Shown piece by piece: positions 43,401 through 51,465 of a DNA stretch of 64,000 bases. The stretch comes from an uncultured Saprospirales bacterium (GTDB lineage Bacteria > Bacteroidota > Bacteroidia > Chitinophagales > JADIYW01), in contig CALLKF010000116.1 of the NCBI GenBank assembly GCA_938008535.1, positions 14,405-78,404 on the forward strand, given 5' to 3'. Numbering within the stretch: the stretch's first letter is position 1; the number at the start of each line of letters is the position of its first letter. A program made the translations under genes and the position numbers. The notes below the pieces were generated by a model. The model saw nothing but the letters and a program-made list of their open reading frames with translations. It was not told where the DNA came from and searched no databases.

Positions 43401-45229
43401 TTGAATGCGTAATTGTCATAATCGAACTCCATTTTTTTGGCAATGAAGTCAAATTTGCCTACGATAATTTTTCCACCAACCGTCATTGATCTGTTTTTCT
43501 TAATAATTACAGTATCATTATTTGGAATAAATTTCACACCAGATTTAGTACTCATATTAATTTCTTCCACACCATAAACTTCTAAAATATTAGTTTTGGT
43601 ATCTAAGCGAGCATTTAAATTTCTTTTGAAAGAAGCAAATTTGATAAAGTCGTAATCTTGTTTTCCTTTGGATGCCAACGCTTGGTTTATCAATTTCTCT
43701 TTCACTTCAATCATACGCGTAGATGGATTATAATTGATGTAACCATCTTCGACCAAACGAAAAAATATAGTTTGAGTTGCACTATACGGAGCACCTGGAT
43801 TGATGTCAGATGCAATGCTCATGGCATCTACAAATTTATTTTCACCAGAAGCATAATATTTATAAATTTTTTCAATTGGACCTTGCTCATTTGGACCTTT
43901 GTATTTGTTTTCTAAATTTGGCTGGTAATAATTAAACGATTCAAAAATAGCTGGTTTATCGCCAGAAATAGTAATCATAAAAAACTTCATAATCGTGCTA
44001 TCTAAGTTCCATTTCATTTCATCAACATACAAAAAGAACTTATGATATTCGCTTGTAAATGGTTGTTTTGATAAAGGTTTCACATCGCGATATACTTTGA
44101 TATCTTTTGTTTTTGAATAGTATGTAAAATTGACAAATGGATGCGTAATATTATTATCTTTTAAGAAAATAGTCATCGAAGCATCTTCAATATTGATGTC
44201 TTTAAAATCTTTTAAAGCAATACGTGGTGCAGTAACTCTTACCATTTCTTTAGCATCTTTACTTAGCGATAATTTTGGCAAAACGGTGTCGGAACCAACT
44301 GCGAAAATATCAGTTCCTAATAATTCAAAACCACCATTAATTTTTATTTCTTTTGCTAATGTGTTGAAATTTACATTGTTGCTATTTGAACGAAATTTCG
44401 GATACAATCTTTCTTGTGATTTTGCTTGTAATAACTTATCAGTATATGCACCAGTAAGCACTTCATTTAAAAATGGTTTAAAAGTTAGTTTAGCAGAATC
44501 AATTACAATATCTGATTTATTTAAGTATAATTGATGGTTTCCAAACGTTACAAAATTATTTGCAGGATCGAAGCCAGCGCGTTGCATAGATATATTTCCT
44601 TTTGTTCCAATCCATAAATTTTCTAGTGGAAAATATTTCCCACTTTCATTTTTAATGATAATCGTATCAACATTTGAGGAACCAATTAAATCAGTTGATG
44701 GAAACATAAAAACAGGTCTCTCATTTATATAATCCACTGTATAATCGCCATTTGCTTGCCAAACGTTTGTATTAGTATAATACAAAGCATTTTTTGAATA
44801 TAAATTAGATAAGTAGTTTATGTAGCCATCGAATTCTTTCAAATTTCCAGCTTTTGATTTATCTAAAATTGTTTGTAAAATTTCAAAGTTTTTATTAATA
44901 GCAACACTGTTTACTTTTGCAACATCTAAAGTCAACAACATACTGGCAAAATCAAATAAAACAGGAAAAGCTGGTGCTTTTTTAGTAAGCATTGCTTGTG
45001 TTAATGTTTGTATTTTTGGATAATAAGCTGATGCTTTTCCGTTAACGATTGCTTTCGGAAATTTTTCGGCTAGCTCTTTACAATCATCTCTTGTACAAGT
45101 AGATTTTATAAACTCAGCATACGCTTTTCCAAATGCAGCATTATCAGCAGGAAACGAAGTTGGATATTGTGCGTTTGAAAAGTAGTAAGTAGAAAGTAAT
45201 AAGCAGAAAGTAATAAGTATATTTTTCAT
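40406..45229 (-). CDS. Very large secreted protein of unknown function (1607 residues)
   Basis: From the ATG at 45229 the protein starts with a signal peptide (MKNILITFCLLLSTYYFSN, cleavage near AQ); the frame runs upstream to 45337 but that extension would hide the signal. The body is almost entirely beta-rich with many short recurrent strand patterns such as INGGFELLGTDIF and ANGEINFDLN, suggesting a long beta-solenoid or barrel-like scaffold. The last 80 residues are Pro/Thr/Lys-rich. It has no T9SS sorting domain and no catalytic motif. PrmA is upstream and M48 protease downstream. Not recognised beyond being a typical large Bacteroidota secreted protein. Confidence 0.85.
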   Translation of the reverse strand: MKNILITFCLLLSTYYFSNAQYPTSFPADNAAFGKAYAEFIKSTCTRDDCKELAEKFPKAIVNGKASAYYPKIQTLTQAMLTKKAPAFPVLFDFASMLLTLDVAKVNSVAINKNFEILQTILDKSKAGNLKEFDGYINYLSNLYSKNALYYTNTNVWQANGDYTVDYINERPVFMFPSTDLIGSSNVDTIIIKNESGKYFPLENLWIGTKGNISMQRAGFDPANNFVTFGNHQLYLNKSDIVIDSAKLTFKPFLNEVLTGAYTDKLLQAKSQERLYPKFRSNSNNVNFNTLAKEIKINGGFELLGTDIFAVGSDTVLPKLSLSKDAKEMVRVTAPRIALKDFKDINIEDASMTIFLKDNNITHPFVNFTYYSKTKDIKVYRDVKPLSKQPFTSEYHKFFLYVDEMKWNLDSTIMKFFMITISGDKPAIFESFNYYQPNLENKYKGPNEQGPIEKIYKYYASGENKFVDAMSIASDINPGAPYSATQTIFFRLVEDGYINYNPSTRMIEVKEKLINQALASKGKQDYDFIKFASFKRNLNARLDTKTNILEVYGVEEINMSTKSGVKFIPNNDTVIIKKNRSMTVGGKIIVGKFDFIAKKMEFDYDNYAFNMKSVDSMVVYVPEGKPNERGEVKLVRSKTPIQKVTGTLHIAEPNNKSGTNNNKKYPYFTSGDTAKITYDKGANGSKYDKDKFYYQVYPFEIDSLNDVETEKLSLDGQLISGGIFAPIKSPINLQDDKSYGLNIETPKGGYNLFGNKGKYTSNIRLNSQGLSGKGLFEFGSAKMFSDTAFFFMDSVYAQLDSMRITEDKTGNLPQASINQSSFAWNQKKDSLVVSPAKDEKFSMYDATTELNGKLILHNKNLLGVGVLSWNKTKLESQDITFGARQFVAKNGKLNLSTDDGTSLLASNDVNAKFDLDKKLADIELNKNDTIPLESFKYVANPKFLHIDLAKNMLKLNAATANSKFFLLSTDPTKDSLKFITAEAELNLNENSIHFAGINELLLADSKVIPDKGEIFIEQDGTVRTLKNAQVIFHKDSSYHIVKESDVIVVGRNDFSAKGNYYFKMNNGTSEKIAIADIGVNNPYKGQVVPEGKKGKKVLDARDMSQVYTFAHAIIEETDNFKLDNKVFYKGKFDFDSKHKDIFLDGFIKIDIANTNSDWIANVQTLDPKKPSVSMDKILNDPNNSLYVGLILDKSIPEFYQAVLQDKRQGNDAAIMSVKGSMAYSKTEPNNILFGDESAFKQYYSHASCLKYNEQTKVMEANGEINFDLNLAPAKVSTVGSFTYTPNSQNLEITADFAMKFFMNPAVASTLLNPFLAADDVVSFNNYKRNKVMQRTVAVLAKDTLESNKLLASMYTIDSFFIPKSMDYNFLLTGTKFYWDAQDASFKSSEKVSLAIFGGDIVKRQYDAYVEIGYAYESDFVNVYLQNKSGGWLYLKLKKGQLGIASSVPDVVNAVTVLRDADRVYRENKVPVFEFMPADISMRDNFVTRMEDFTERFKDKVKNKIAPSSSYEKPPVTAPQEAPTPVETPAAPQETAPAPKPPKDDFKQSPKKKFSLEPGKQKSNTEENTNTPATEPVKDTSNENVVPVEPTPTDSIATPKTKSKTKPK
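45181..45222. repeat. Six 7-bp repeats encoding the signal peptide of the 1607-residue protein
   Basis: AGTAGTA, AGTAGAA, AGTAATA, AGCAGAA, AGTAATA and AGTATAT follow in perfect 7-bp phase. On the minus strand they encode the hydrophobic core of the signal peptide (about residues 3-16). Confidence 0.8.
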
Positions 45230-45278
45230 ACTATGTTTTTTTATAAATTCAAGTGATTTATCCCTTGAAAATTTGTAA

Positions 45279-46187
45279 TTATTTTTTTTGAAATACAATA
45301 CAACTCCAATTCTCTTTATTTGTGTGATAGTTAGCAATCAAATTATGTTCCAAAGCTGCATTTAAAATCAAGTGCGCATCTTCAGTATAAAAACCACTCA
45401 CTAATAAATAACCATTATTAACAAGTAGTGTACTTAATTGCTGCATATTTTCGACTAAAAAATTGCGATGTATATTTGCTAAAATACAATCAAATGTTGA
45501 GCTTTTCACTATTTGCAAGTCGCCGATTTCTGGTTTAACCTTTTTTGAATTATTTAAAGCGATATTTTCGATGCAATTATTATAACACCATTCGTCATTA
45601 TCGATGGCAATTATGTTTGTTGCGCCTAATTTTTCAGCTAAAAAAGCTAAAATACCAGTACCAGAACCAATATCTAAAATATTCTTATTTGCAAAATCTA
45701 ACAAGCGCATATTTTGCATCATCTGCGAAGTAGTTGGATGATGACCAGTGCCGAAAGACATTTTGGGTTCGATAATAATTTCGTGTTGAACGTTTTCATT
45801 TTTTGGATGAAAAGTTGCACGCACATTCACAAAATCATCAATTAAAATTGGTTGAAAATTGCTTTCCCATTGTTCGTTCCAATTTTTATTTTCTAAAGTT
45901 GAAATGGTAAATGCTATTTGTTGTTCAGCGCAAATTTCTTGAATGATTTTTTCAGCATTTGCTTTATTTGCTTCATCAACATAAATACAAATTTCGGTTT
46001 CTTTTTCTTCCAAACCTTCCATTTCTATTTCAGCAAATAAACCGGTAAATTCGTCTTTATCTATGTTATTTTCAAATGGCGAAATCGGTCGGTCTTTGTA
46101 TTCTTTTGCGGTTATATTTTCTTCTTTCGTAGTAATACCATTTTGCAAAAAACGAGTTGGATAAGGTATAGTGAAGATTAGAGTCAT
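45279..46187 (-). CDS. prmA: Ribosomal protein L11 methyltransferase
   Basis: 302 residues. It carries the PrmA signature EPKMSFGTGHHPTTSQMM and the SAM-binding NILDIGSGTGILAFLAEKLG plus CILANIHRNFL (NxxN-type catalytic segment). It trimethylates L11. The N-terminal domain (MTLIFTIPYP) is somewhat divergent, and the start codon itself falls within a heptad repeat. The 1607-residue gene begins 49 bp downstream. Confidence 0.93.
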   Translation of the reverse strand: MTLIFTIPYPTRFLQNGITTKEENITAKEYKDRPISPFENNIDKDEFTGLFAEIEMEGLEEKETEICIYVDEANKANAEKIIQEICAEQQIAFTISTLENKNWNEQWESNFQPILIDDFVNVRATFHPKNENVQHEIIIEPKMSFGTGHHPTTSQMMQNMRLLDFANKNILDIGSGTGILAFLAEKLGATNIIAIDNDEWCYNNCIENIALNNSKKVKPEIGDLQIVKSSTFDCILANIHRNFLVENMQQLSTLLVNNGYLLVSGFYTEDAHLILNAALEHNLIANYHTNKENWSCIVFQKK

Positions 46188-46215
46188 GAGTTGTGAGTAG
46201 TAAGTTGTGAGAGAA
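46181..46215. repeat. Five 7-bp repeats at the prmA start codon
   Basis: GAGTCAT, GAGTTGT, GAGTAGT, AAGTTGT and GAGAGAA are in exact 7-bp phase, and the prmA ATG (46185-46187 on the minus strand) is inside the first. Confidence 0.75.
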
Positions 46216-46233
46216 TATAGAATTAGATTCTTT

Positions 46234-47001
46234 TTATTTCATCGCTTTTATAATAGTCGAAAAATCATCTACTTTTAGTGATGCGCCGCCAACTAACGCA
46301 CCATCAATATCTGCACATTCAAATAATTCGGCTGCGTTTGCTGCGTTTACGCTTCCACCATAAAGTATGGACATTTCTTTTGCAGTTTCACCGTTGAATT
46401 TTGCTGAAATTTCTTTTCTGATAAATGCATGCATTTCCTGCGCTTGTGCTGGCGAAGCGGTAACACCAGTGCCAATTGCCCAAATCGGTTCGTATGCAAT
46501 TACACAATTTTTTATATCGTTTTCATTTACTTTAAAAATCGCATTTTCTAATTGTTCTTTCACAAACTCGAAATGTTTGTTGTTATCGCGCGTTTCCAAT
46601 GTTTCGCCAACGCAAAAAATTGGAATCAAATTATGATTTTGTGCCTGGTTTATTTTCAGCAATAATTGTTCATCGGTTTCTTTAAAATATTGTCTGCGTT
46701 CGCTGTGACCGATGATGACATATTCAACATATAAAGAAGCAATAATTTCTGCAGAAACTTCGCCAGTGTAAGCACCTTTTTCGTATTCGCTGCAATTTTG
46801 TGCAGCAGCTACTAAGTTTGGAAATTTGGCAAACATAGAAGCGCAATAATGTATGTACGGAAACGGTGACGCTACGACAACGATTTTATTTTCAGACAAC
46901 CCATAATCGCTGTAGTTTGAGATTATGCCATTTACAATTGTAACTGCTTCATCTTTTGTTGCATTCATTTTCCAGTTTCCTGCAATTATTTTTTTTCTCA
47001 T
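46234..47001 (-). CDS. tpiA: Triosephosphate isomerase
   Basis: Interconverts dihydroxyacetone phosphate and glyceraldehyde-3-phosphate. The 255-residue TIM barrel has IAGNWKMN (catalytic lysine K11), YVIIGHSERRQYF (catalytic histidine), AYEPIWAIGTG (catalytic glutamate) and the phosphate loop YGGSVNAANA. Length and motifs are standard. Confidence 0.98.
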   Translation of the reverse strand: MRKKIIAGNWKMNATKDEAVTIVNGIISNYSDYGLSENKIVVVASPFPYIHYCASMFAKFPNLVAAAQNCSEYEKGAYTGEVSAEIIASLYVEYVIIGHSERRQYFKETDEQLLLKINQAQNHNLIPIFCVGETLETRDNNKHFEFVKEQLENAIFKVNENDIKNCVIAYEPIWAIGTGVTASPAQAQEMHAFIRKEISAKFNGETAKEMSILYGGSVNAANAAELFECADIDGALVGGASLKVDDFSTIIKAMK

Positions 47002-47016
47002 AGTTTTGATTTTATT

Positions 47017-47034
47017 TCACGCAAAGACGCAAAG
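47017..47034. repeat. Short 8-bp tandem repeat (CGCAAAGA type)
   Basis: CACGCAAAGACGCAAAGG in the 63-bp gap before tpiA. CGCAAAGA-type repeats of this kind are frequent in intergenic DNA of Bacteroidota. It has no assigned function here. Confidence 0.5.
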
Positions 47035-47064
47035 GTATTAAGACGCTGCGTTTTCAATGAATGA

Positions 47065-48243
47065 TTATTTGTTTCTATTATCAAAAATGTATTTCAAAAT
47101 ATTTTTATCATTTTCCGATAATTTAATTTGTCTGCGTTCCATCACGCGTTGTGCTACTTCGTATGCTTTTTCCAACTCAAAGACATCCGAGTTGCCCCAA
47201 GAAAAATCAGGAACAAACTTTGGTGGAAATCCAGCATCAATCACGTTTGCACACACGCCAACCACAGTGCCTGTGTTGAACTGTGTGTTGATGGCTGCTT
47301 TCGCATGGTCACCCATTATTAAACCGCAAAATTGCAAATTGGTATTGATGTATTTTTTTTCAGGATACGACCACGCACTAACTTTTCCGTAATTATTTTT
47401 CAGGTTTGAATTATTCGTATCAGCACCTAAATTGCACCACTCACCTATTACTGAATTGCCTAAAAAACCATCGTGTCCTTTATTAGAATATCCGAAAATT
47501 ACTGAGTTAGAAACTTCACCACCAACTTTAGAATATTTGCCGATTGTAGTGTCACCATAAATTTTTGCCTGCATTTTTAAACTTGCATGTTCGCCTAAAG
47601 CAAATGGACCGCGAACGGTGCAACCTTCCATAATTTCGCTGTCTTTTCCTAAATAAATAGGTCCATCTTTTGCATTTAAAACAGAACACTCACAACTTAC
47701 ACCATCTTCTGCATAGATCTCATTTCCAAGTAAAGTGTTAGTTGATGATAATTTTTCTGGATTTGGTTTTAATCCTAAAAGCAGAATATCATTTTTTATT
47801 TCTTGTCCATTCCACGAAAAAATATTCCACGGATTGGATAGAATTTGAAGATTTGATATGGTGGCAATTTGAAAATTGAGTTGATTAAATGCTGTTGCAA
47901 AATCATTTATAGAATTAATTTGTTGATTTGTTTGAAATGCAATTGTGGTTTCATTAATCATCAACGCAGTTTCTGATTTTAATGATTTAATTTCTTCTAC
48001 AAGTTGAATGGTTGGTAGCACATTTGCGTTAATAAAAACTGTGTTTTCATTTTGGTTAAATGAATATTTTGGTTGTAAATAATCCTGAGTTAAAACATCA
48101 GTTTTAATATTGAGATATTTTTCCCATTTTTCTTTTATGGTTAAAATACCAATTCTGATATCGGCAACGGCCCGCGTGGCAGTAAGTGGCAACAAGTGAT
48201 TTCGTTGATTGCCATCGAAAAGGACAATATGTTGAATAGACAT
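47065..48243 (-). CDS. GlmU-like sugar nucleotidyltransferase/acyltransferase family protein
   Basis: 392 residues from ATG 48243 (MSIQHIVLFDGNQRNHLLPL). An ATG at 48267 would lie inside the rpmE2 terminator stem, so it is rejected. The N-terminal half is a degenerate nucleotidyltransferase domain; the C-terminal half is a left-handed beta-helix (hexapeptide) domain with GPIYLGKDSEIMEGCTVRGP and IYGDTTIGKYSKVGGEVSNS. Members in this phylum are often annotated as glucose-1-phosphate thymidylyltransferase or GlmU-like. Activity is unproven because the usual GxGTR loop is altered. Confidence 0.88.
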   Translation of the reverse strand: MSIQHIVLFDGNQRNHLLPLTATRAVADIRIGILTIKEKWEKYLNIKTDVLTQDYLQPKYSFNQNENTVFINANVLPTIQLVEEIKSLKSETALMINETTIAFQTNQQINSINDFATAFNQLNFQIATISNLQILSNPWNIFSWNGQEIKNDILLLGLKPNPEKLSSTNTLLGNEIYAEDGVSCECSVLNAKDGPIYLGKDSEIMEGCTVRGPFALGEHASLKMQAKIYGDTTIGKYSKVGGEVSNSVIFGYSNKGHDGFLGNSVIGEWCNLGADTNNSNLKNNYGKVSAWSYPEKKYINTNLQFCGLIMGDHAKAAINTQFNTGTVVGVCANVIDAGFPPKFVPDFSWGNSDVFELEKAYEVAQRVMERRQIKLSENDKNILKYIFDNRNK

Positions 48244-48248
48244 GTTGT

Positions 48249-48284
48249 AAAAATAAAAAAGTCGCAACGTAAAGTTGCGACTTT
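48249..48284 (-). terminator. Rho-independent terminator of rpmE2
   Basis: A perfect 11-bp stem, AAAGTCGCAAC (48258-48268) against GTTGCGACTTT (48274-48284), with a 5-nt loop runs into a T-rich tail on the minus strand. It sits 28 bp after the rpmE2 stop and 6 bp ahead of the next gene's start. Confidence 0.88.
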
Positions 48285-48312
48285 GATAAAATATCTTTGA
48301 AAATAATCTGAA

Positions 48313-48561
48313 TTATTTTTTTGCGTATTTTTTGTTGAATTTATCGATACGACCAGCTGTATCTAATAATTTTTGTTTTCCTGTATAATAAGGATGCGAC
48401 ATATTAGAAACCTCTAATTTCACTAAAGGATATTCGTTACCGTCTTCCCATTTGATGGTGTCGCGTGTGTTTGCACATGATTTTCCTAAAAACATGTGGT
48501 CACAAGAAAAATCTTTAAAAATAACAAATCTGTATTCTTTTGGATGGATATCTGCTCTCAT
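48313..48561 (-). CDS. rpmE2: Ribosomal protein L31 type B
   Basis: 82 residues. [34 protein letters not shown] and [20 protein letters not shown] identify the type B (zinc-independent) form. The CxxC pairs of type A L31 are missing. A -7-like TATCTTCG (48589-48596, one mismatch) lies 27 bp upstream, and a strong terminator follows, so it is probably monocistronic. Confidence 0.97.
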   Translation of the reverse strand: MRADIHPKEYRFVIFKDFSCDHMFLGKSCANTRDTIKWEDGNEYPLVKLEVSNMSHPYYTGKQKLLDTAGRIDKFNKKYAKK

Positions 48562-48701
48562 AATAATTCTATTTAAATTTTAAGACTGCGAAGATATAAA
48601 TTAATTTGTGAATTTTAAAATTTGTCTTGAAAATTCAGGATTAAAAATGCTATTATTTAACAATAAATCTACATTTTTTAGCTATAATATTAAATTCATC
48701 G

Positions 48702-49790
48702 TCACTTCTTGACGGTAATTTTGAGCGCACCACTTGTTTTCATGGTTGAAGTTAGCGATACATTTTGGATTTTTTTACCATCTTTAATGGTAATGGATGC
48801 TGTATTTGGTGGTTCTTTTCCTAAGTTTATAGCATCTAAAACCAAGTAATTTTTTTCTTTTTCTAAATGAACTGAAATTGATTTTTTGATTTTTGTCAGC
48901 AGTTGATTTTGTAAAATCGGTTTTTTGTTGATATACAAATTTATGGAATCTCCATCTTCAGTATATCTGTCCCAATATTCTATTACAATATCTGGACTAC
49001 TTACATCGATTTCGTCTTTTACATAAACTGGTCTCATTTTTACTTCTTCAAACGTATCAACAATTGGCGCTCTATCTTCGTTTTTAGCAGTAATTTGCGT
49101 TTCTGTTTTTTGTTCTGGCTTTGGTATTTCAGTTGGTACACTTTTATCTTCATTAACTATTTCAGGCACTGAAGTTGTTGTGGTTGTTTCTATAGTTACT
49201 AGTTTTGAGGTATTTGTTTTGGCAACTGCTAATTCATCTGGTGTTATAATCTTTGTTAAGTCAGTTTTTGGCGTTTCAGGTTTTTTGGTTTTCTGCTCAT
49301 AATCTTTCCAGTTTTGATCAAATTCGGCAGTCATGTCGCTATACATCACTTTATGTAAATAAGAAGAACGTAAACAAGCAAACATTTCTTTTTGGAAATA
49401 ACGAACCTTGCAGTTATTCTTTTTAATTTCAGATTGGAGCCATGTATCTGTAAAAGTCAGCTCATTTTCGTCATCATTCAAGTCCCAAACTCCATTTAAG
49501 CAATCAATCCAATTGTTTCCGCCATTTTCTTTCATTAAAAAAATAGCCGTAATCTCTAAATACTTTTTATTACAAATATTTCCACTTACCTGATATTGGC
49601 CATAATAATCACCATCTGTAATTTTTAACTGCGCAGAAAAAATTTCACCAGGCATTTTTTGCAAATCCATTTCCACATCATAAGAGTTATGAATATATTG
49701 TATAAACGTTCCGAACCATTTTCCTTCAATATCTTGAGAAAATGAAGTAAGAGTGCCGAATAAAAATAAAACCAGAAATAATTTTTTCAC
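48702..49790 (-). CDS. Secreted protein of unknown function
   Basis: About 362 residues using the GTG at 49790, which gives a clean signal peptide (VKKLFLVLFLFGTLTSFSQ). An in-frame ATG at 49838 would add 16 residues before it and is less likely. The N-terminal domain (EGKWFGTFIQYIHNSY, then YYGQYQVSGNI) looks like a lipocalin/beta-sandwich domain found in many Bacteroidota secreted proteins. A Thr/Glu/Pro-rich linker follows, and a C-terminal beta domain has VIEYWDRYTEDGDSINLYIN. The specific role is unknown. Confidence 0.82.
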   Translation of the reverse strand: MKKLFLVLFLFGTLTSFSQDIEGKWFGTFIQYIHNSYDVEMDLQKMPGEIFSAQLKITDGDYYGQYQVSGNICNKKYLEITAIFLMKENGGNNWIDCLNGVWDLNDDENELTFTDTWLQSEIKKNNCKVRYFQKEMFACLRSSYLHKVMYSDMTAEFDQNWKDYEQKTKKPETPKTDLTKIITPDELAVAKTNTSKLVTIETTTTTSVPEIVNEDKSVPTEIPKPEQKTETQITAKNEDRAPIVDTFEEVKMRPVYVKDEIDVSSPDIVIEYWDRYTEDGDSINLYINKKPILQNQLLTKIKKSISVHLEKEKNYLVLDAINLGKEPPNTASITIKDGKKIQNVSLTSTMKTSGALKITVKK

Positions 49791-49864
49791 GAGTGCAAAG
49801 TAATTGAATTTGATATTGTCTATCAAATCATTTGCCAAACATTATGTTGATAAAACTTTGGATG

Positions 49865-49940
49865 ATTAGTCATTAGATAATTGGTCATTATTTATTTCTT
49901 AACTGCATTTTTATATTGTCCAATAACTATTGACTATTTA
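49865..49940. repeat. Inverted 7-bp-periodic repeat arms before engB stop
   Basis: The left arm has ATTAG-type units at 49865 and 49872, then ATTGG at 49880 and ATTA at 49887. The right arm has CCAATAA, CTATTGA and CTATTTA at 49920, 49927 and 49934. The right arm runs into the engB stop codon. The left arm closely resembles the heptanucleotide repeats known from heterocystous cyanobacteria. Confidence 0.65.
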
Positions 49941-50530
49941 GTGCTTAATTTCGTTTGCTTAATGTATTCCATGATTTCGTTTCCACCTCTATTTTTTTCA
50001 GAGGAAGTTAAGAAAAATGGCGGCAAACCTTCCCAATTTTCAAGCATTTTAGCTTTGAAATTTTTCATATTTTTTTGCACCTGCAATGCTTTCTCTTTAT
50101 CCGATTTAGTAAAAATAATTGCAAACTGAATGCGATTTTGTCCAAGCCAATCGATAAATTCTAAATCTATTTTCTGTGGCGAAATACTGCTGTCAATCAA
50201 TAAAAAAACTGTAACTAATTGTTCTCTTTTGGATAGATAATATCGAATCATTTTATCAAAAACAGCTCGTGTAGTTTTAGATAATTTTGCATAACCGTAA
50301 CCAGGCAAATCGACCAAATGCCAATTTTCATCAATTAGAAAAAAATTAAGCATTTGCGTTTTTCCAGGTGTTTTCGATACTTTCGCCAATTCTTTTCTAT
50401 TCGTTAATAGATTAATTAGTGAAGATTTTCCTACATTACTTCTACCTATAAATGCAAACTCAGGCAATTCTGACTGCGGACAATCGTCTGTTTTGGGAAA
50501 TGAACCAATAAATTTTGCGGATTGAATCAA
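49934..50530 (-). CDS. engB: Ribosome-biogenesis GTPase EngB (YsxC/YihA)
   Basis: 198 residues. The GTPase motifs are G1 GRSNVGKSS (29-37), G3 DLPGYGYAKLSK and G4 TKSDK. Essential for late 50S assembly in many bacteria. The C-terminus ends within the heptad repeat described above (TKLSTK). A weak CATCTTTG (-7-like) lies about 20 bp upstream. Confidence 0.96.
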   Translation of the reverse strand: MIQSAKFIGSFPKTDDCPQSELPEFAFIGRSNVGKSSLINLLTNRKELAKVSKTPGKTQMLNFFLIDENWHLVDLPGYGYAKLSKTTRAVFDKMIRYYLSKREQLVTVFLLIDSSISPQKIDLEFIDWLGQNRIQFAIIFTKSDKEKALQVQKNMKNFKAKMLENWEGLPPFFLTSSEKNRGGNEIMEYIKQTKLSTK

Positions 50531-50607
50531 TTTTAGTGTTATTTAATACAAAGATGAATACAATTTTTGATAGAATGGCTGTTATTTTTTTACTTTTGTG
50601 TGAAATA

Positions 50608-50748
50608 GTCGTGAGTCGTGAGTTGTGAGTCGTAAGAAAATTATAGAACTTGCAATTGTTAGATATTTTTTTAGAACTAATAATTTTATTTTTTGTTAGG
50701 ATTTTAAAATTTCAACTCATCACTCACGACAAATAACTTACGACTTTC
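50608..50748. repeat. Inverted pair of 7-bp-periodic repeat arms upstream of ubiE/menG
   Basis: The left arm has GTCGTGA, GTCGTGA, GTTGTGA and GTCGTAA from 50608 in exact phase. The right arm has complementary AC ends at 50716, 50723, 50730, 50737 and 50744, stopping just before the ATG at 50749. The arms are inverted and complementary over most heptads. Confidence 0.85.
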
Positions 50749-51465
50749 ATGGGTACACCTTTAACACCATATAACACAAGCGATAGCAAAAAAGAGCAAG
50801 TAGCTACTATGTTTAATAATGTGGCAGGCACTTACGATTTCTTAAATCACTTTTTTTCGTTAGGAATTGATAAACTTTGGCGCAGAAAATTGGTAAAACT
50901 AATTGGCCTATCCAATCCAGAAATGATTTTAGATGTAGCAACAGGCACAGCTGATTTGGCAATTGCAGAAGCGAAATTGAATCCTGAAAAAATTATAGGC
51001 GTTGATATTTCTGAAAAAATGCTGAACGTTGGTCGCGAAAAGATAAAAAAATATCCTAATATCGAATTGCAACTAGGTGATAGCGAAAATCTGCAATTTG
51101 AGACAGATACATTTGATGCAGTTTCTGTTTCATTTGGTGTGCGCAATTTTGAAAATGTAATTGCTGGTTTAACCGAAATGAAACGCGTATTAAAACCTGA
51201 AGGGAAAATTTTTATTTTAGAATTTTCGAAACCAAAAAATTGGTTCATACAAAAAATATACTATTTTTATTTTTGTACTATTTTGCCATTTGTTGGAAAG
51301 ATAGTATCAAAAGATGCAAGTGCTTATTCTTATTTGCCTGAGTCGGTGAAACTGTTTCCTGATGGCGAAAAGTTTGTAGCGCTGATGCACAATGTTGGAT
51401 TTAAAAATATAGAATGCAAACCACTAACTTTTGGTATCAGTACCATTTATATAGCAAAAAAATAA
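50749..51465 (+). CDS. menG: Demethylmenaquinone/ubiquinone methyltransferase (UbiE/MenG)
   Basis: 238 residues. Methylates demethylmenaquinone in this likely menaquinone user. MFNNVAGTYDFLNHFFSLGI at the N-terminus, ILDVATGTADLAIAEAKL (SAM loop), SVSFGVRNFEN and the C-terminal KNIECKPLTFGISTIYIAKK are family hallmarks. The porT gene begins inside its 3' end. Confidence 0.97.
   Translation: MGTPLTPYNTSDSKKEQVATMFNNVAGTYDFLNHFFSLGIDKLWRRKLVKLIGLSNPEMILDVATGTADLAIAEAKLNPEKIIGVDISEKMLNVGREKIKKYPNIELQLGDSENLQFETDTFDAVSVSFGVRNFENVIAGLTEMKRVLKPEGKIFILEFSKPKNWFIQKIYYFYFCTILPFVGKIVSKDASAYSYLPESVKLFPDGEKFVALMHNVGFKNIECKPLTFGISTIYIAKK

Noticed and set aside
44130..44534. 134-codon plus-strand open frame antisense to the 1607-residue gene
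   Set aside because: It is a shadow of a well-supported secreted-protein gene, with no recognisable motif and no promoter element.
47057..47392. 111-codon plus-strand open frame opposite the GlmU-like gene
   Set aside because: It lies antisense to the left-handed beta-helix coding region and has no independent support.
48244..48267. Upstream ATG of the GlmU-like gene
   Set aside because: It falls inside the rpmE2 terminator stem.
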